From the NCBI RefSeq assembly GCF_002993325.1, contig NZ_PVNO01000003.1, positions 88,418-152,417 of the forward strand: 64,000 bases of DNA, written 5' to 3'. Positions 42,415-52,485 of the stretch are shown piece by piece. Each line of letters begins with the position of its first letter. Within the stretch, counting starts at the first letter, position 1. Below the pieces are notes generated by a model. It was given only the letters and a program-made list of their open reading frames with translations, was not told where the DNA came from and searched no databases. Source of the DNA: Alteromonas gracilis. GTDB lineage: Bacteria; Pseudomonadota; Gammaproteobacteria; Enterobacterales; Alteromonadaceae. The position numbers and the translations under genes were made by a program.

Positions 42415-43569
42415 ATGCTTAATTTTACATTTAAAAATCAAACCGAAATCTTATTCGGCAAAGGTCAACTAAGTGAAGTGTCTTCACGTTTGCCGGAACA
42501 AGCGAAAGTCCTCTTTTTATACGGTGGTGGCTCAATTAAGAAAAACGGTATTTACGACAAGGTAACTACCGCGCTTGAGGGCGCTGACGTTATTGAATTT
42601 CAGGGCGTGGAACCAAACCCTGAATTTGAAACACTCATGAAAGCAGTGAATGTGGCCCGCGAAAATGACGTGAATTTTATTCTTGCTGTGGGCGGCGGAA
42701 GTGTAATCGACGGCGCAAAATTTGTTGCGGCGGCAGTCAACTTTGAAGGCGATCCGTGGGACATCTTAGTTAAAGGCGCCGCATTTAAAAACCCGCTACC
42801 TATCGGCGCGGTACTTACATTACCTGCGACCGGTTCTGAAAGTAACGGTAACTCAGTAGTAAACAGGAAAGAAACTTCTCAGAAGCGCCCGTTTTCATCG
42901 GAAACAGTACAGCCTGTGTTTGCCGTGCTTGACCCGGAGTTCACATATTCATTACCGCCTCGTCAGATTTCTAATGGTGTGGTTGATGCATTCGTTCATG
43001 TAATTGAACAGTACTTAACTTACCCAGTAAATGCGCCGCTTCAAGACCGTTTTGCAGAAGGTATTTTGCAAACCTTAATTCAAGAAGGACCTAAAGCCCT
43101 AGCAACACCTGAAGACTACGACGTTCGTGCAAATGTAATGTGGTCAGCAACTATGGCGCTTAACGGCCTTATTGGAAAAGGCGTACCACAGGACTGGGGT
43201 ACTCACATGATTGGTCACGAACTAACAGCACTACATGGTTTAGATCACGCCGCAACTTTAGCTATTGTGTTGCCTTCGCTTATGTTTGTTCAGCGCGACA
43301 AAAAGCAGGAAAAAACCCTTCAACTAGGCGAGCGCGTTTTCGGTATTAAAGAAGATGACAAAGAAAAGGCTATCGACTTGACCATTAAAGCCGTACAGGA
43401 CTTTTTTGAAACCATGAAGGTGAAAACCCGCCTGTCAGACTATGACATAGAGAAGTCTGCAATTGATGGGCTTATTGACAACCTAGAGAGAAATGGCCTT
43501 ACCGCATTGGGTGAGCATGGCGACATCGACCTTGCTAAAGCGCGCGAGATTCTAACGTTAGCGGCATAA
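42415..43569 (+). CDS. Iron-dependent alcohol/aldehyde dehydrogenase (YqhD/BDH-like)
   Basis: 384 residues. The nucleotide-binding part includes LFLYGGGSIKKNGIYD and VGGGSVIDGAKFVAAA (GGGS-x2-D-x-AK). Metal ligands are the Asp and His of NGVVDAFVHVIEQY and the two His of MIGHELTALHGLDHAATLAIV (group III dehydrogenase signatures). The sequence YGGGSIKKNGIYDKV is as in NADPH-linked YqhD and butanol dehydrogenases, which reduce a broad range of aldehydes. With the DJ-1 gene before it and a LysR gene divergent, the layout recalls the E. coli yqhC-yqhD system for reactive aldehydes. Cytoplasmic. Confidence 0.92.
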   Translation: MLNFTFKNQTEILFGKGQLSEVSSRLPEQAKVLFLYGGGSIKKNGIYDKVTTALEGADVIEFQGVEPNPEFETLMKAVNVARENDVNFILAVGGGSVIDGAKFVAAAVNFEGDPWDILVKGAAFKNPLPIGAVLTLPATGSESNGNSVVNRKETSQKRPFSSETVQPVFAVLDPEFTYSLPPRQISNGVVDAFVHVIEQYLTYPVNAPLQDRFAEGILQTLIQEGPKALATPEDYDVRANVMWSATMALNGLIGKGVPQDWGTHMIGHELTALHGLDHAATLAIVLPSLMFVQRDKKQEKTLQLGERVFGIKEDDKEKAIDLTIKAVQDFFETMKVKTRLSDYDIEKSAIDGLIDNLERNGLTALGEHGDIDLAKAREILTLAA

Positions 43570-43613
43570 GTCCAATCCCTCATGTGACCAGAAGCGCACA
43601 TGCCTAAAAATAA

Positions 43614-43640
43614 TAGCACCCAATATTAGGTTGGGTGCTA
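43614..43640 (+). terminator. 10-bp hairpin between dehydrogenase and OYE genes
   Basis: TAGCACCCAA (43614-43623), loop of 7, and TTGGGTGCTA (43631-43640). It lies 44 bases past the dehydrogenase stop and has only a weak T tail, so it may attenuate rather than end transcription into the OYE gene. Confidence 0.55.
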
Positions 43641-43668
43641 GCTATTCTCAATGTTGAAAGAGAGAAAT

Positions 43669-44775
43669 ATGACTGCTTTATTTGAACAATTTTCTTTGAA
43701 AGACGTGACCCTTCGCAATCGTATTGCCGTGCCCCCTATGTGTCAGTACTCCGCAGAAGACGGCTTTACTAATCAGTGGCATGAAGCTAACTACCAATCA
43801 TTTGCACGAGGCGGTGCAGGACTTGTCATTGTTGAAGCCACTGCCGTTTCACCAGAGGGTCGAATTACGCCAAACTGCCTTGGCATTTGGAAAGACGAAC
43901 ACGTAGACGGCTTGAAAAACATCGCTGATCGCATAAAAAGCCAAGGCGCTGTAGCAGGTATTCAAATAGCTCATGCCGGTCGTAAAGCCAGTGCTAACCG
44001 CCCTTGGGAAGGCGATGATCATATCCAGCCTACCGAAGAAAAAGGTTGGCAACCTATTGGCCCTTCTGCTGAAGCATTTGGTGCACATTTACCTGTTACC
44101 CCAACGGAAATGTCTAAAGCCGATATCGAACGAGTAAAGAATGATTTTGTAAAAGGCGCAGAGCGAGCCCTTGAAGCTGGCTATGAATGGCTTGAACTTC
44201 ACTTTGCTCACGGTTATCTAGCTCAAAGCTTTTTCTCTAAACACGCCAACAAGCGCACCGACGAATACGGTGGCGACGCCCAAGGCCGCGGTCGCTTCTT
44301 GTTAGAAACACTTAGTGCAGTTCGAGCAGTGTGGCCTGAGAATCTCCCGCTTACTATTCGCTTTGGCGTTATTGAGTATGATGGTAACGACGAACAGACG
44401 CTTAACGAATCTATTGAGCTTATAAAGCAGTTTAAAGAAATTGGCGCTGACTTTGTGAGTGTTAGCGTAGGTTTCAATACGCCCGATGCGAACATCCCAT
44501 GGGGGCCCGCTTTCCTAGCACCTATTGCAAAACGCGTTCGTGATGAAGCAGGTATTCCCGTAGCTACCGCTTGGGGTGTGGATACACCGGAACTTGCAAA
44601 CGACACCGTTAAAAATGAACAGCTCGATGTAGTAATGGTAGGCAGAATGCACCTTACCAACCCACATTGGACTTACTTTGCAGCAAAACAGCTTGGCGTT
44701 GAGAAACCGTCTTGGGTAATGCCCGCGCCATACGCACACTGGTTGGAGCGCTACGCGCCGTCTGACGAGAGATAG
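43669..44775 (+). CDS. NADH:flavin oxidoreductase, old yellow enzyme (YqjM class)
   Basis: The frame starts at 43651 but ATG 43669, after AAAGAGAG, gives MTALFEQFSLKDVTLRNRIAVPPMCQYSA (368 residues). The Cys in PPMCQYS marks the YqjM-type class, in contrast to classical OYE. Other motifs: AGIQIAHAGRKAS, the substrate pair in WLELHFAHGYLAQSFFS (His-x-x-His), RTDEYGG and PLTIRFGV, and the FMN phosphate region AWGVDTPELAND and VMVGRMHLTNPHW. It reduces activated C=C bonds of enones, maleimides and nitroesters, using FMN. It forms part of the electrophile-detoxification set with the DJ-1 and alcohol dehydrogenase genes. Confidence 0.93.
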   Translation: MTALFEQFSLKDVTLRNRIAVPPMCQYSAEDGFTNQWHEANYQSFARGGAGLVIVEATAVSPEGRITPNCLGIWKDEHVDGLKNIADRIKSQGAVAGIQIAHAGRKASANRPWEGDDHIQPTEEKGWQPIGPSAEAFGAHLPVTPTEMSKADIERVKNDFVKGAERALEAGYEWLELHFAHGYLAQSFFSKHANKRTDEYGGDAQGRGRFLLETLSAVRAVWPENLPLTIRFGVIEYDGNDEQTLNESIELIKQFKEIGADFVSVSVGFNTPDANIPWGPAFLAPIAKRVRDEAGIPVATAWGVDTPELANDTVKNEQLDVVMVGRMHLTNPHWTYFAAKQLGVEKPSWVMPAPYAHWLERYAPSDER

Positions 44776-44788
44776 CGCTTAATTCAGG

Positions 44789-44820
44789 CAGTAAAACAGA
44801 ACGTTTTACTGTCTTTCTTT
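44789..44820 (+). terminator. Rho-independent terminator after the OYE gene
   Basis: CAGTAAAAC (44789-44797), loop AGAAC and GTTTTACTG (44803-44811) form a perfect 9-bp stem followed by TCTTTCTTT. It is 13 bases after the stop. Confidence 0.82.
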
Positions 44821-44933
44821 AACTCCATACATTATTCGCTTTAATTTACGGCGTAATACATAGACTTATATACACTTGCTTTTTATAAGGTTAAGTTTAA
44901 AGTTGACATTCACTTACTTCAAAAACTTAGCGA

Positions 44934-46820
44934 ATGAAGGCTGGCAACATACTTTCCCCATCTTTAGACACAGATGACCTGATAACAATTAGAAGGCATC
45001 GCGTTACTCAAATAAGTACAGTGACATGCTTTGGGCTGTTTATCTCATTATTCGCAGCTAGAGACATCACCTTCGATATAATGCTCGTAGCGTTAGCAGC
45101 AATGTTCACTACGGCAATACTCGCTTACAAACAGTTTGTTGTCGCCAGCAGTTACCTACTTTTAGTCGCGCTGTCATCTATGCTGTTTGCTCTATCAGCA
45201 ACAGGTGCAGGCACTTTCGATATCGCTATGCTTGGCTATCCAGCCATTATTATTTTTGCGGCTCTACTCGGCGGCATTGGGCTCTTTGGCACGGTGTTAT
45301 CTCTCGTATTAGTTCAATGTATTATCCTTACATGGCTCGTTATGGAAAGCGTCATTACGCCCAACACGCCTAAATTAACGTGGTCTCATTTAACTTTTAT
45401 TATGATCATTTTTGTGATCACAGGTTTCTGTGTGTTCATACTTGTGCAGGATATTCGTCGACTCATGACATCTCTGCAACTTGAATACACAAAGGTTAAG
45501 AAAAATAGAGAGCATATCCAGTATTTAGCCCATCATGACCCACTTACAAACTTACCCAATAGGCTTTTGGGAGAACGCTTATTTAACGAAAAACTAGCGC
45601 AAAGCGAAGCTAATGGTTTGCAATTGGCGCTAGCTTTTATTGACTTAGATAATTTCAAACCTGTAAATGATGCGCTAGGTCACTCCGCTGGAGACCGTTT
45701 TTTACAGCATATTTCGCAGTCAATAAATGAGAAGCTTTCTGACGATGAATGTCTTATTCGATTCGGTGGTGACGAGTTTATTGTGCTTGCTGCAAATATT
45801 ACCGACCGCAAGCACATAGAAACCTTGTGCGAGCGTTTAATTGATTGGTGCTCTTCTGAGTTTGAAGTATTTCAAACTAACATAGTGGTTTCAGCCTCAA
45901 TTGGCGTAGCAATAGCACCAAAGGACGGAGCCAAGTTCAAACAGCTATGTAGAAAAGCAGATGTAGCCATGTATGAGGTCAAGCGAAATGGTAGAAACCG
46001 CTTTGAATTTTACGATGTGAAGTTTGACGAAGAAAGCGATGAAAAGTTTTCGCTGATTCAGCGGCTACGACCTGCTGTTCTTGCCAACCAATTTGAAGTG
46101 TATTACCAGCCCCTGATTGATTTAAAGTCTGGCCAGATATGCTCGATTGAAGCATTAGTGCGCTGGCCACAAGAAGATGGGTCACTAGTGTTTCCCGATA
46201 AGTTTATTCCATTGGCAGAAAGTAGCGGGCTCATCAACCCATTAGGTGAATGGATACTAACTCAGGCATGCCTTTTTTGCGCTAAACTGCATCGCAATGG
46301 ACACAGTGAAATATCGGTTGCCGTTAACTTGTCATTCGCGCAGTTTAAAGACGGAACCCTTCCCAGCATCGTAAAGCGCGCGCTAGATTTAACACAACTT
46401 AATCCCAAATTTTTAGAACTTGAACTTACTGAATCAATTCTCGCTGACGAAAACGGAAGTATTCCTGAGCAGCTTGAAAAAATGAAAAATCTTGGTGTTC
46501 AATTTGCTATCGACGACTTTGGCACGGGTTATTCCAATTTAAATTACCTTCGTAAATTCAATGCGCAAAAGCTTAAAATAGACCGAATTTTTATTAACAC
46601 ATTAGGTCTTGACGAAAACGATGTTCCATTGGTTTCAGCAATCATCAATATTGCGGAAAGTTTGGGAATGGTGACTGTTGCAGAAGGAATTGAACATGAA
46701 GCAGCGCTCAGAAAATTAGAGGAAATGGGATGTGACATTGGACAAGGTTTCTATTGGAGTAAACCTGTTCCCGAAAAACAGATTGAAGCACTTATCGCAT
46801 CGCAATCTTATACTTTATAG
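44934..46820 (+). CDS. Membrane GGDEF-EAL cyclic-di-GMP enzyme
   Basis: 628 residues. The N-terminus (about 25-180) has five or six hydrophobic helices in MASE style with no periplasmic domain of size. After a linker with HHDPLTNLPNR come the diguanylate cyclase domain with an intact GGDEF at 278-282 and the phosphodiesterase domain with intact EAL at 406-408, DDFGTGYSNLNYL and KIDRIFI. Both catalytic sets look complete, so it may make and break c-di-GMP, with the balance set by the membrane sensor. No I-site Arg-x-x-Asp is seen five residues before GGDEF (SDDECLIRFGGDEF). Isolated transcription unit. Confidence 0.93.
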   Translation: MKAGNILSPSLDTDDLITIRRHRVTQISTVTCFGLFISLFAARDITFDIMLVALAAMFTTAILAYKQFVVASSYLLLVALSSMLFALSATGAGTFDIAMLGYPAIIIFAALLGGIGLFGTVLSLVLVQCIILTWLVMESVITPNTPKLTWSHLTFIMIIFVITGFCVFILVQDIRRLMTSLQLEYTKVKKNREHIQYLAHHDPLTNLPNRLLGERLFNEKLAQSEANGLQLALAFIDLDNFKPVNDALGHSAGDRFLQHISQSINEKLSDDECLIRFGGDEFIVLAANITDRKHIETLCERLIDWCSSEFEVFQTNIVVSASIGVAIAPKDGAKFKQLCRKADVAMYEVKRNGRNRFEFYDVKFDEESDEKFSLIQRLRPAVLANQFEVYYQPLIDLKSGQICSIEALVRWPQEDGSLVFPDKFIPLAESSGLINPLGEWILTQACLFCAKLHRNGHSEISVAVNLSFAQFKDGTLPSIVKRALDLTQLNPKFLELELTESILADENGSIPEQLEKMKNLGVQFAIDDFGTGYSNLNYLRKFNAQKLKIDRIFINTLGLDENDVPLVSAIINIAESLGMVTVAEGIEHEAALRKLEEMGCDIGQGFYWSKPVPEKQIEALIASQSYTL

Positions 46821-46912
46821 GGCTCTGCCACATCTTGCTTCAATCACTGTTCTTAGCGCTTTAGCGCCTTACATTAAAATTGAAAAACCATCAAATTGGG
46901 GAAACTCTCTGT

Positions 46913-47584
46913 TTAAAACCCGTGATAAGTCACAAATTCTTCGTTATCGGCGCGAGTCGAACGAACGTCGTTTGCCGGAAAATCAGGGTCTGGATAGCCC
47001 AGTGCTATACAAATCATAATAGCTTCATCATCAGGGATGTTAGCGTACTTATGTACCACTTCTGACTGCATTATGCCCTGCCCATTTATTACGCAGCCAA
47101 GCCCTAAATCCCAAGCAGCAAGAACAATACCGTAGGCCAAAGAGCCCAAGCCAAATTGCGTTATGCCCGCAGGCTCTAATGACTTATCGTAGGTCAGCAC
47201 CAAAGAAACCGGTGCATCAAACTGGCGGAAACCGCGCATCATCCAATCCATGCGCTTTTCTTTGTCCTCTCGGGAAATACCCATTACATCGAACAATTGT
47301 ATAGCCACATCAATTTGACGCTGACGATGAATGCCCTCGTAGTCTTCTTTGTAGGGAAAGTCTCGAACGTGGGGCTTACCTTCCAGTGTATTTTTGGTAT
47401 TGCCCTCGCGAATCTTATCTAACACTTCACCTGTTACTGCGTGTATTTTCCATGTTTGCGTGTTGTATGAAGAAGGCGCCCATTTGGCCGCATTAATTAT
47501 TTTATCTACCGTTTCTTTGGTAACGGGTTGCTTTGTAAACCCGCGAACGCTTTTTCTTGATGCTGCAAACTCTGCAAAATTCAT
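46913..47584 (-). CDS. Nitroreductase-family FMN protein
   Basis: The frame opens at 47599 but ATG 47584, after AGGGAAG, begins MNFAEFAASRKSVRGFTKQPV (223 residues). The nitroreductase pattern is SRKSVRGF with phosphate-binding Arg, INAAKWAPSSYNTQTWKIHAV (Pro-Ser-x-x-Asn-x-Gln), FGLGSLAYGIVLAAWDLGLGC and the C-terminal AIMICIALGYPDPDFPANDVRSTRADNEEFVTYHGF. Such enzymes reduce nitroaromatics, quinones or flavins using NAD(P)H. It is transcribed divergently from the catalase gene with 233 bases between, so both may respond to oxidants, though no shared site was found. Confidence 0.9.
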   Translation of the reverse strand: MNFAEFAASRKSVRGFTKQPVTKETVDKIINAAKWAPSSYNTQTWKIHAVTGEVLDKIREGNTKNTLEGKPHVRDFPYKEDYEGIHRQRQIDVAIQLFDVMGISREDKEKRMDWMMRGFRQFDAPVSLVLTYDKSLEPAGITQFGLGSLAYGIVLAAWDLGLGCVINGQGIMQSEVVHKYANIPDDEAIMICIALGYPDPDFPANDVRSTRADNEEFVTYHGF

Positions 47585-47817
47585 GAACTTCCCTAACACA
47601 TTAAATAGCTCTCGAAATGTAAAAATAGAGTAAACAGGAGTGGTGCTCGCTTCAATAGACTTATCAATAAATTAGGATTGTTTGTTTTTATAGATATATA
47701 TAGAAGTTTATAAACCCTTTCGGTCAGCAACCCGTAGCAACAGCAAGTCATGAGTCAGACACGCATGGTGTTTATGGAAGTTTGGCTTTGCAAAAAAGCA
47801 ATCAAAGGAGTTTACAA

Positions 47818-49320
47818 ATGGCTAAGAAACCGCAGTTAACCACCTCCGCAGGTGCCCCTGTAGTAAGTAATGAGACCACAAAAACCGCAGGAGAGCGCGG
47901 CCCTGCACTCTTGCAAGATTACCAACTTATTGAAAAGCTAGCCCACCAAAACCGTGAAAGAATTCCAGAGCGAGTTGTTCACGCTAAAGGATGGGGAGCA
48001 CAAGGCACATTTACCGTTACCCACGATATTACCGACTATACCTGTGCGGATATGTTTTCCGAGATAGGAAAACAAACCGAAGTCCTCAGCCGCTGGTCAA
48101 CTGTAGCGGGAGAATCAGGTGCAGCAGATACCGAGCGTGATGTGCGAGGGTTCAGTTTGAAGTTTTACACCCAGCAGGGAAACTGGGACATGGTGGGTAA
48201 TAACACCCCTGTTTTCTTTATTCGAGACGGCTATAAGTTTCCAGATTTCATTCGTACACAGAAGCGCCATCCGAAAACCAATCTTCGCTCTCCAGAAGCT
48301 ATGTTCGACTTTTGGGCCGGCCAACCAGAAAGTGTTCACCAAGTGACCATTTTAATGTCAGACCGTGGTATTCCCGTTTCCCCTATGCACATGAATGGCT
48401 ATGGCAGTCACACCTTTAGCATGTGGAACAAAGACGGCAAACGTCACTGGGTGAAATTTCACTTCAAAACGCAGCAAGGCATCAAAAACTACACCAATGA
48501 GACCTCTGAAAAGATCATTGGTAGTACCCGTGAGAAATATCAGGAAGAGCTGTACAACGCCATAGAAGAAGGTAACTTTCCTAAATGGAAGATGTACATT
48601 CAGGCTATGCCAGAAGAGGAAGCCGGACAGCAAAGCTACAACCCTTTTGATTTGACAAAAGTTTGGCCTCATGACGAATATCCACTTATAGAAGTGGGCG
48701 AGTTGGAAATGAACAAAAACCCGGAAAACTATTTCCAAATGGTTGAGAACGCAGCGTTCAGCCCATCTAATGTAGTGCCAGGTATTGGTTTCAGCCCCGA
48801 CAAAATGCTTCAAGCTCGTGTTTTTGCCTATGCCGATGCACACAGGTATCGCCTAGGCACGCATTACGAAGCGCTTCCAGCTAATGCGCCCAAAAATAGC
48901 AAAGTGAATCACTATCATAAAGATGGTGCTATGCGCTTCTTTACCAACGACTTTGGCAATCCTGATGCATACTATGAGCCGAATCAATATGATGGGCCAG
49001 TTGCAGACTTTTCGGTAAAAGAGCCTCCGCTTCGTATAGACGGAGACGCCGACCGATATCATCAGGACGAATCTGACGTTGATTACGTGCAGCCTCGTAA
49101 GCTCTATGAAATGTTCTCAGACGACCAAAAGGAACGTTTATATAAGAACTACGCTGCCGCAATGGGCCCATGTTCAGATAGTGTAAAAGAGCGTTGGTAT
49201 GCAGTTTTAGAGAAGGTTCACCCCGATTATGCTGCGGGCGTAAAAAATGCGGTGGAAAGCTTAGATACGGATGTAAATACCGTGCCTATTACCGAAAACA
49301 CACCGATTGAAGACAGTTAA
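47818..49320 (+). CDS. katA: Monofunctional haem catalase (KatA type, small subunit)
   Basis: ATG 47818 is preceded by AAAGGAG at a good distance, so it is preferred over the upstream in-frame start (500 residues, the small-subunit size). Catalase motifs: distal His55 in [11 protein letters not shown], haem-side Asn in [12 protein letters not shown] (about 127-135), the F-x-R-x-Q-K-R segment [13 protein letters not shown], and the proximal Tyr region [20 protein letters not shown]-binding residues are not judged. It decomposes H2O2 in the cytoplasm. It is transcribed alone and ends at a 12-bp hairpin. Confidence 0.95.
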   Translation: MAKKPQLTTSAGAPVVSNETTKTAGERGPALLQDYQLIEKLAHQNRERIPERVVHAKGWGAQGTFTVTHDITDYTCADMFSEIGKQTEVLSRWSTVAGESGAADTERDVRGFSLKFYTQQGNWDMVGNNTPVFFIRDGYKFPDFIRTQKRHPKTNLRSPEAMFDFWAGQPESVHQVTILMSDRGIPVSPMHMNGYGSHTFSMWNKDGKRHWVKFHFKTQQGIKNYTNETSEKIIGSTREKYQEELYNAIEEGNFPKWKMYIQAMPEEEAGQQSYNPFDLTKVWPHDEYPLIEVGELEMNKNPENYFQMVENAAFSPSNVVPGIGFSPDKMLQARVFAYADAHRYRLGTHYEALPANAPKNSKVNHYHKDGAMRFFTNDFGNPDAYYEPNQYDGPVADFSVKEPPLRIDGDADRYHQDESDVDYVQPRKLYEMFSDDQKERLYKNYAAAMGPCSDSVKERWYAVLEKVHPDYAAGVKNAVESLDTDVNTVPITENTPIEDS

Positions 49321-49349
49321 TTAGTTAAACTACTGATTAAGTTAATATT

Positions 49350-49380
49350 CCCTTGTCGCTTCGCATTTAAGCGACAAGGG
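49350..49380 (+). terminator. Perfect 12-bp hairpin after catalase
   Basis: CCCTTGTCGCTT (49350-49361), a 7-base loop and AAGCGACAAGGG (49369-49380) form a perfect stem 29 bases after the catalase stop. There is no T tract after it, so it could protect the mRNA end as well as terminate. Confidence 0.65.
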
Positions 49381-49567
49381 CATTAACCCCATAATCCCTT
49401 CTACTCTATTATCTTGTTTCCCTTCTTATTTACTATAAACCGCGGTAAACCTTTTTAATGTAAATATTCAAACACATTGAACTTTAGAACAATTTAATTT
49501 TGCTTTAATTGCGACAATAGAAATTGTGACGTACTTTTAAACTATATCTAGTCTTGTTTTAAAACCT

Positions 49568-51094
49568 ATGTCGCTATTTAAAAAATCAATAACTGAAGTT
49601 GTTTCTGTTCGTAAAGCGCCCTGGAAGATTGCCATCATAGACGATGAAGAAGGCGTACACGAAGTCACTAAACTGACTTTGCGAAAATTCACTTTCGAGG
49701 AACGGGGCGTTGAGTTTTTGTCTTCATATAGTGGTGAGGAGGGCCTTGCATTATTCGAAGCCCACCCTGATATTGCACTGGCGTTTGTAGATGTAGTGAT
49801 GGAAACTGACGACGCAGGCTTAAAGCTTGTTGACGCCATAAGAAACGATTTGGACAACCATACTTCACGTCTCATACTACGAACAGGACAACCCGGCCAA
49901 GCACCCGAAGAAGAAGTTATACGCAGATACGACATTAACGATTACAAAGCTAAAACGGAACTTTCTTCATTAAAATTAAAGTCTTGCGTGTATACCGCAA
50001 TACGGTCTTATCGCGACATTCAAACCATCGAAAAGGGTAAACGCGGCATGGAGGATGTACTCAAGTCGTCCTCATCCGTACTGGCGAGTCAGTCATTATC
50101 TCAGTTTGGCAGCGCCGTATTAAAACAAACGCTCACGCTTTTAAATCTTGATAACTCAGTGCTTTATCTATCGACTCAACACACAGATCTCTATGGCGAC
50201 ACCACAATGACGGTATTAGGCGCGAGTGGCGATCTAGTAGGATTGTGTGAACCCGGTATTTCTAAAAAAATACCAGAGTCTATTGAGGAAAAAGTCAAAG
50301 AGGTACTTGCAAGTAAAACCCATTATCAATCTGAAGAGCTCTTCATCGGCTATTATCCTACCGGAGAGAACACACACAATATTTTATACGTTAAACTCAA
50401 CAGCCCACTCGATGCCCTACAGCGTAAAACCCTTGAAATGTTTGCTTCGAACGTTGCGATAATTTTTCAAAATCTCACGCAAAAAGAGGATATTCAGCAA
50501 ACGCAAAAAGAACTCATCATGGTGCTGAGCGACGCAATTGAAATGCGTAGCAAAGAAACGGGGGGCCACGTAAAGCGCGTTATTCTTATGACAGAGTTCT
50601 TGTCAGAAAAACTGCACTTGAGTAAAGAATTTATCGAAACCATTCGATATGCTGCAGCCCTTCATGACGTGGGTAAAATAAGTATTCCAGAAACGATTTT
50701 GCATAAGCCAGGTAAGCTTGATCCAGAAGAGTGGGAAATAATGAAAACACACGCTCAACGAGGTTACGACCTTCTGGCGGGCTCTGACCGTATTGTGGCT
50801 AAGATGGGCGCTATCATCGCTAAAACGCACCACGAACGCTGGGATGGAAAGGGTTATCCTGATGGTCTGTCAAAGGACGAAATTCCTCTTGAGGGGCGCA
50901 TTATGGCGATTGTTGATGTAGTTGATGCGCTTTTATCTAAGCGTTGTTACAAGCCTGCATGGAGTGAAGAAGAGGTAAAAGCTTATTTGCGTGAAAATGC
51001 AGGTAAACAATTCGACCCGCTTATTACGCATATCATGTTGGAGCATTTCGACAAAATTCAAGAAATTCGCGCATTGGAACCGGATGAAGAGTAA
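49568..51094 (+). CDS. Response regulator with DUF3369-type middle and HD-GYP output
   Basis: 508 residues. The receiver (19-150) has the acidic pair in IAIIDDEEGV and phospho-acceptor Asp75 (FVDVVMET). The middle domain (about 160-320, DVLKSSSSVLASQSLSQFGS) is DUF3369-like. The HD-GYP phosphodiesterase domain includes ETGGHVKRV, AAALHDVGKISIPE (His366-Asp367), KTHAQRGYDLL, HHERWDGKGYPDGLS with Gly-Tyr-Pro at 429-431 and EGRIMAIVDVVDAL. HD-GYP proteins hydrolyse c-di-GMP. Its stop overlaps the ATG of the partner kinase by one base (TAATG), so the two make one signalling pair. Confidence 0.95.
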   Translation: MSLFKKSITEVVSVRKAPWKIAIIDDEEGVHEVTKLTLRKFTFEERGVEFLSSYSGEEGLALFEAHPDIALAFVDVVMETDDAGLKLVDAIRNDLDNHTSRLILRTGQPGQAPEEEVIRRYDINDYKAKTELSSLKLKSCVYTAIRSYRDIQTIEKGKRGMEDVLKSSSSVLASQSLSQFGSAVLKQTLTLLNLDNSVLYLSTQHTDLYGDTTMTVLGASGDLVGLCEPGISKKIPESIEEKVKEVLASKTHYQSEELFIGYYPTGENTHNILYVKLNSPLDALQRKTLEMFASNVAIIFQNLTQKEDIQQTQKELIMVLSDAIEMRSKETGGHVKRVILMTEFLSEKLHLSKEFIETIRYAAALHDVGKISIPETILHKPGKLDPEEWEIMKTHAQRGYDLLAGSDRIVAKMGAIIAKTHHERWDGKGYPDGLSKDEIPLEGRIMAIVDVVDALLSKRCYKPAWSEEEVKAYLRENAGKQFDPLITHIMLEHFDKIQEIRALEPDEE

Positions 51095-52446
51095 TGAAAG
51101 AGTCTTTAGAACTTATATTACTGCGTGTTAGCCAAAGTGCTGACATTGATAAGGGAGAATTAAGCCCTGCTCTTAGGCTTATTATTAATTCTGTTTGTGA
51201 GGGCCTGCAAATCACCCGAGCGGGCATCTGGCTTTACGATGCTGAACAGACCCTCGTTGAGTGTGCGCTGCTGATTGATAAAAGCAATAACCTTGAGCAC
51301 GAAAGCTTGGTCTTAACGCGAAAAGACTTTCCTCACTATTTCGAGGCGCTAGATAGCGAAAGAACGATTGCGGCGCACGACGCAATTACAGACGTTGCAA
51401 CTTTTGAATTTGCCGATGTGTATTTGAAGCCGCTTGGCATCTCCTCGATGTTAGATGTACCTATTCGCCATCGTGGAAAAATGGTTGGCATAATTTGTTG
51501 TGAACACCAGGGTGAAGCCCGAACATGGGAAGATGATGAGGTAGTGTTCGCTGCATCGCTGGCTGACCTTTACGGACGAGCAATAAGTGCGAACGAGCGT
51601 GCAGTATATGAAGCGAAACTTATACAAGCTAACCAGACGCTAGAACAAAACGTAAAAGACCGCACGGCAGCATTAGAAGCTGCGCAAGAAAAACTGATTG
51701 AATCGGAAAAAATGGCGGCATTGGGTAATTTGGTGGCAGGTATTGCTCATGAGGTCAATACGCCGCTAGGAATAGCATTAACGTCTGTTAGCAACTGTAA
51801 AGAAGAGCTTAAAGCAATATTTCGCGATTTTGAACAGGGTGAACTGACAGAACAGGGCTTTAAAGACTTTGAGGAAGTCTGCTCTGAAGGCCTTGCACTT
51901 GCCGAAAATAGCCTTATGCGCGCAGCGAATTTGGTACAGGATTTTAAACGAACGTCTGCCGACCAAACTTCATTGGAAATTGAAAAGATAGCACTAGACG
52001 AATACATTCCGCGGGTATGCAACCCGCTTAAGCCTATGCTTCGCAAAGAGCAAGTGGAACTTTCAATTGATGTAACACCCGACTTGGTGATTACAACCTG
52101 CCCTGGGGTTATCGCACAAATACTAACAAACCTGATTTCAAATGCACAACGTCACGCCTTTGGGCCGTCTGTAAATAACGGTGGAAACAAAATCGCCGTG
52201 TCTTGTAGTAAAAAAGACAACGTTATTGTTATAAGCGTAAGGGACAACGGCAAAGGCATTGCCGAAGAGTTTCACCGAAAAGTCTTTGAACCATTCTATA
52301 CCACCGCTAGAGATAAGGGCGGCACAGGACTGGGCCTTCATATTTTATATAATCTAGTTCGACAAAAGTTTAATGGTGATATTAGCCTTTTATCGACGCC
52401 TGGAGACGGTACTACGGTAACCGTATGTATTCCCGCTGAGGACTGA
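51094..52446 (+). CDS. Soluble GAF-domain sensor histidine kinase
   Basis: 450 residues and no membrane helix. A GAF domain (about 12-170) starts the protein and ends near EDDEVVFAASLADLYGR. A coiled coil (185-210) leads to the HisKA box, GNLVAGIAHEVNTPLGIALT, with His219. The ATPase domain has the N box (LTNLISNAQRHAF), G1 (RDNGKGI), F box (VFEPFYTT) and G2 (GGTGLGLHILYNLVRQ). It probably phosphorylates the HD-GYP regulator encoded upstream. The GAF domain suggests a cytoplasmic signal, perhaps a cyclic nucleotide or a redox cofactor, but the sequence shows no haem-ligand clue. Ends at a clear terminator. Confidence 0.94.
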   Translation: MKESLELILLRVSQSADIDKGELSPALRLIINSVCEGLQITRAGIWLYDAEQTLVECALLIDKSNNLEHESLVLTRKDFPHYFEALDSERTIAAHDAITDVATFEFADVYLKPLGISSMLDVPIRHRGKMVGIICCEHQGEARTWEDDEVVFAASLADLYGRAISANERAVYEAKLIQANQTLEQNVKDRTAALEAAQEKLIESEKMAALGNLVAGIAHEVNTPLGIALTSVSNCKEELKAIFRDFEQGELTEQGFKDFEEVCSEGLALAENSLMRAANLVQDFKRTSADQTSLEIEKIALDEYIPRVCNPLKPMLRKEQVELSIDVTPDLVITTCPGVIAQILTNLISNAQRHAFGPSVNNGGNKIAVSCSKKDNVIVISVRDNGKGIAEEFHRKVFEPFYTTARDKGGTGLGLHILYNLVRQKFNGDISLLSTPGDGTTVTVCIPAED

Positions 52447-52485
52447 GCTTTCAACGACTCACTCAAATATTTCGGTTGATTCTAG

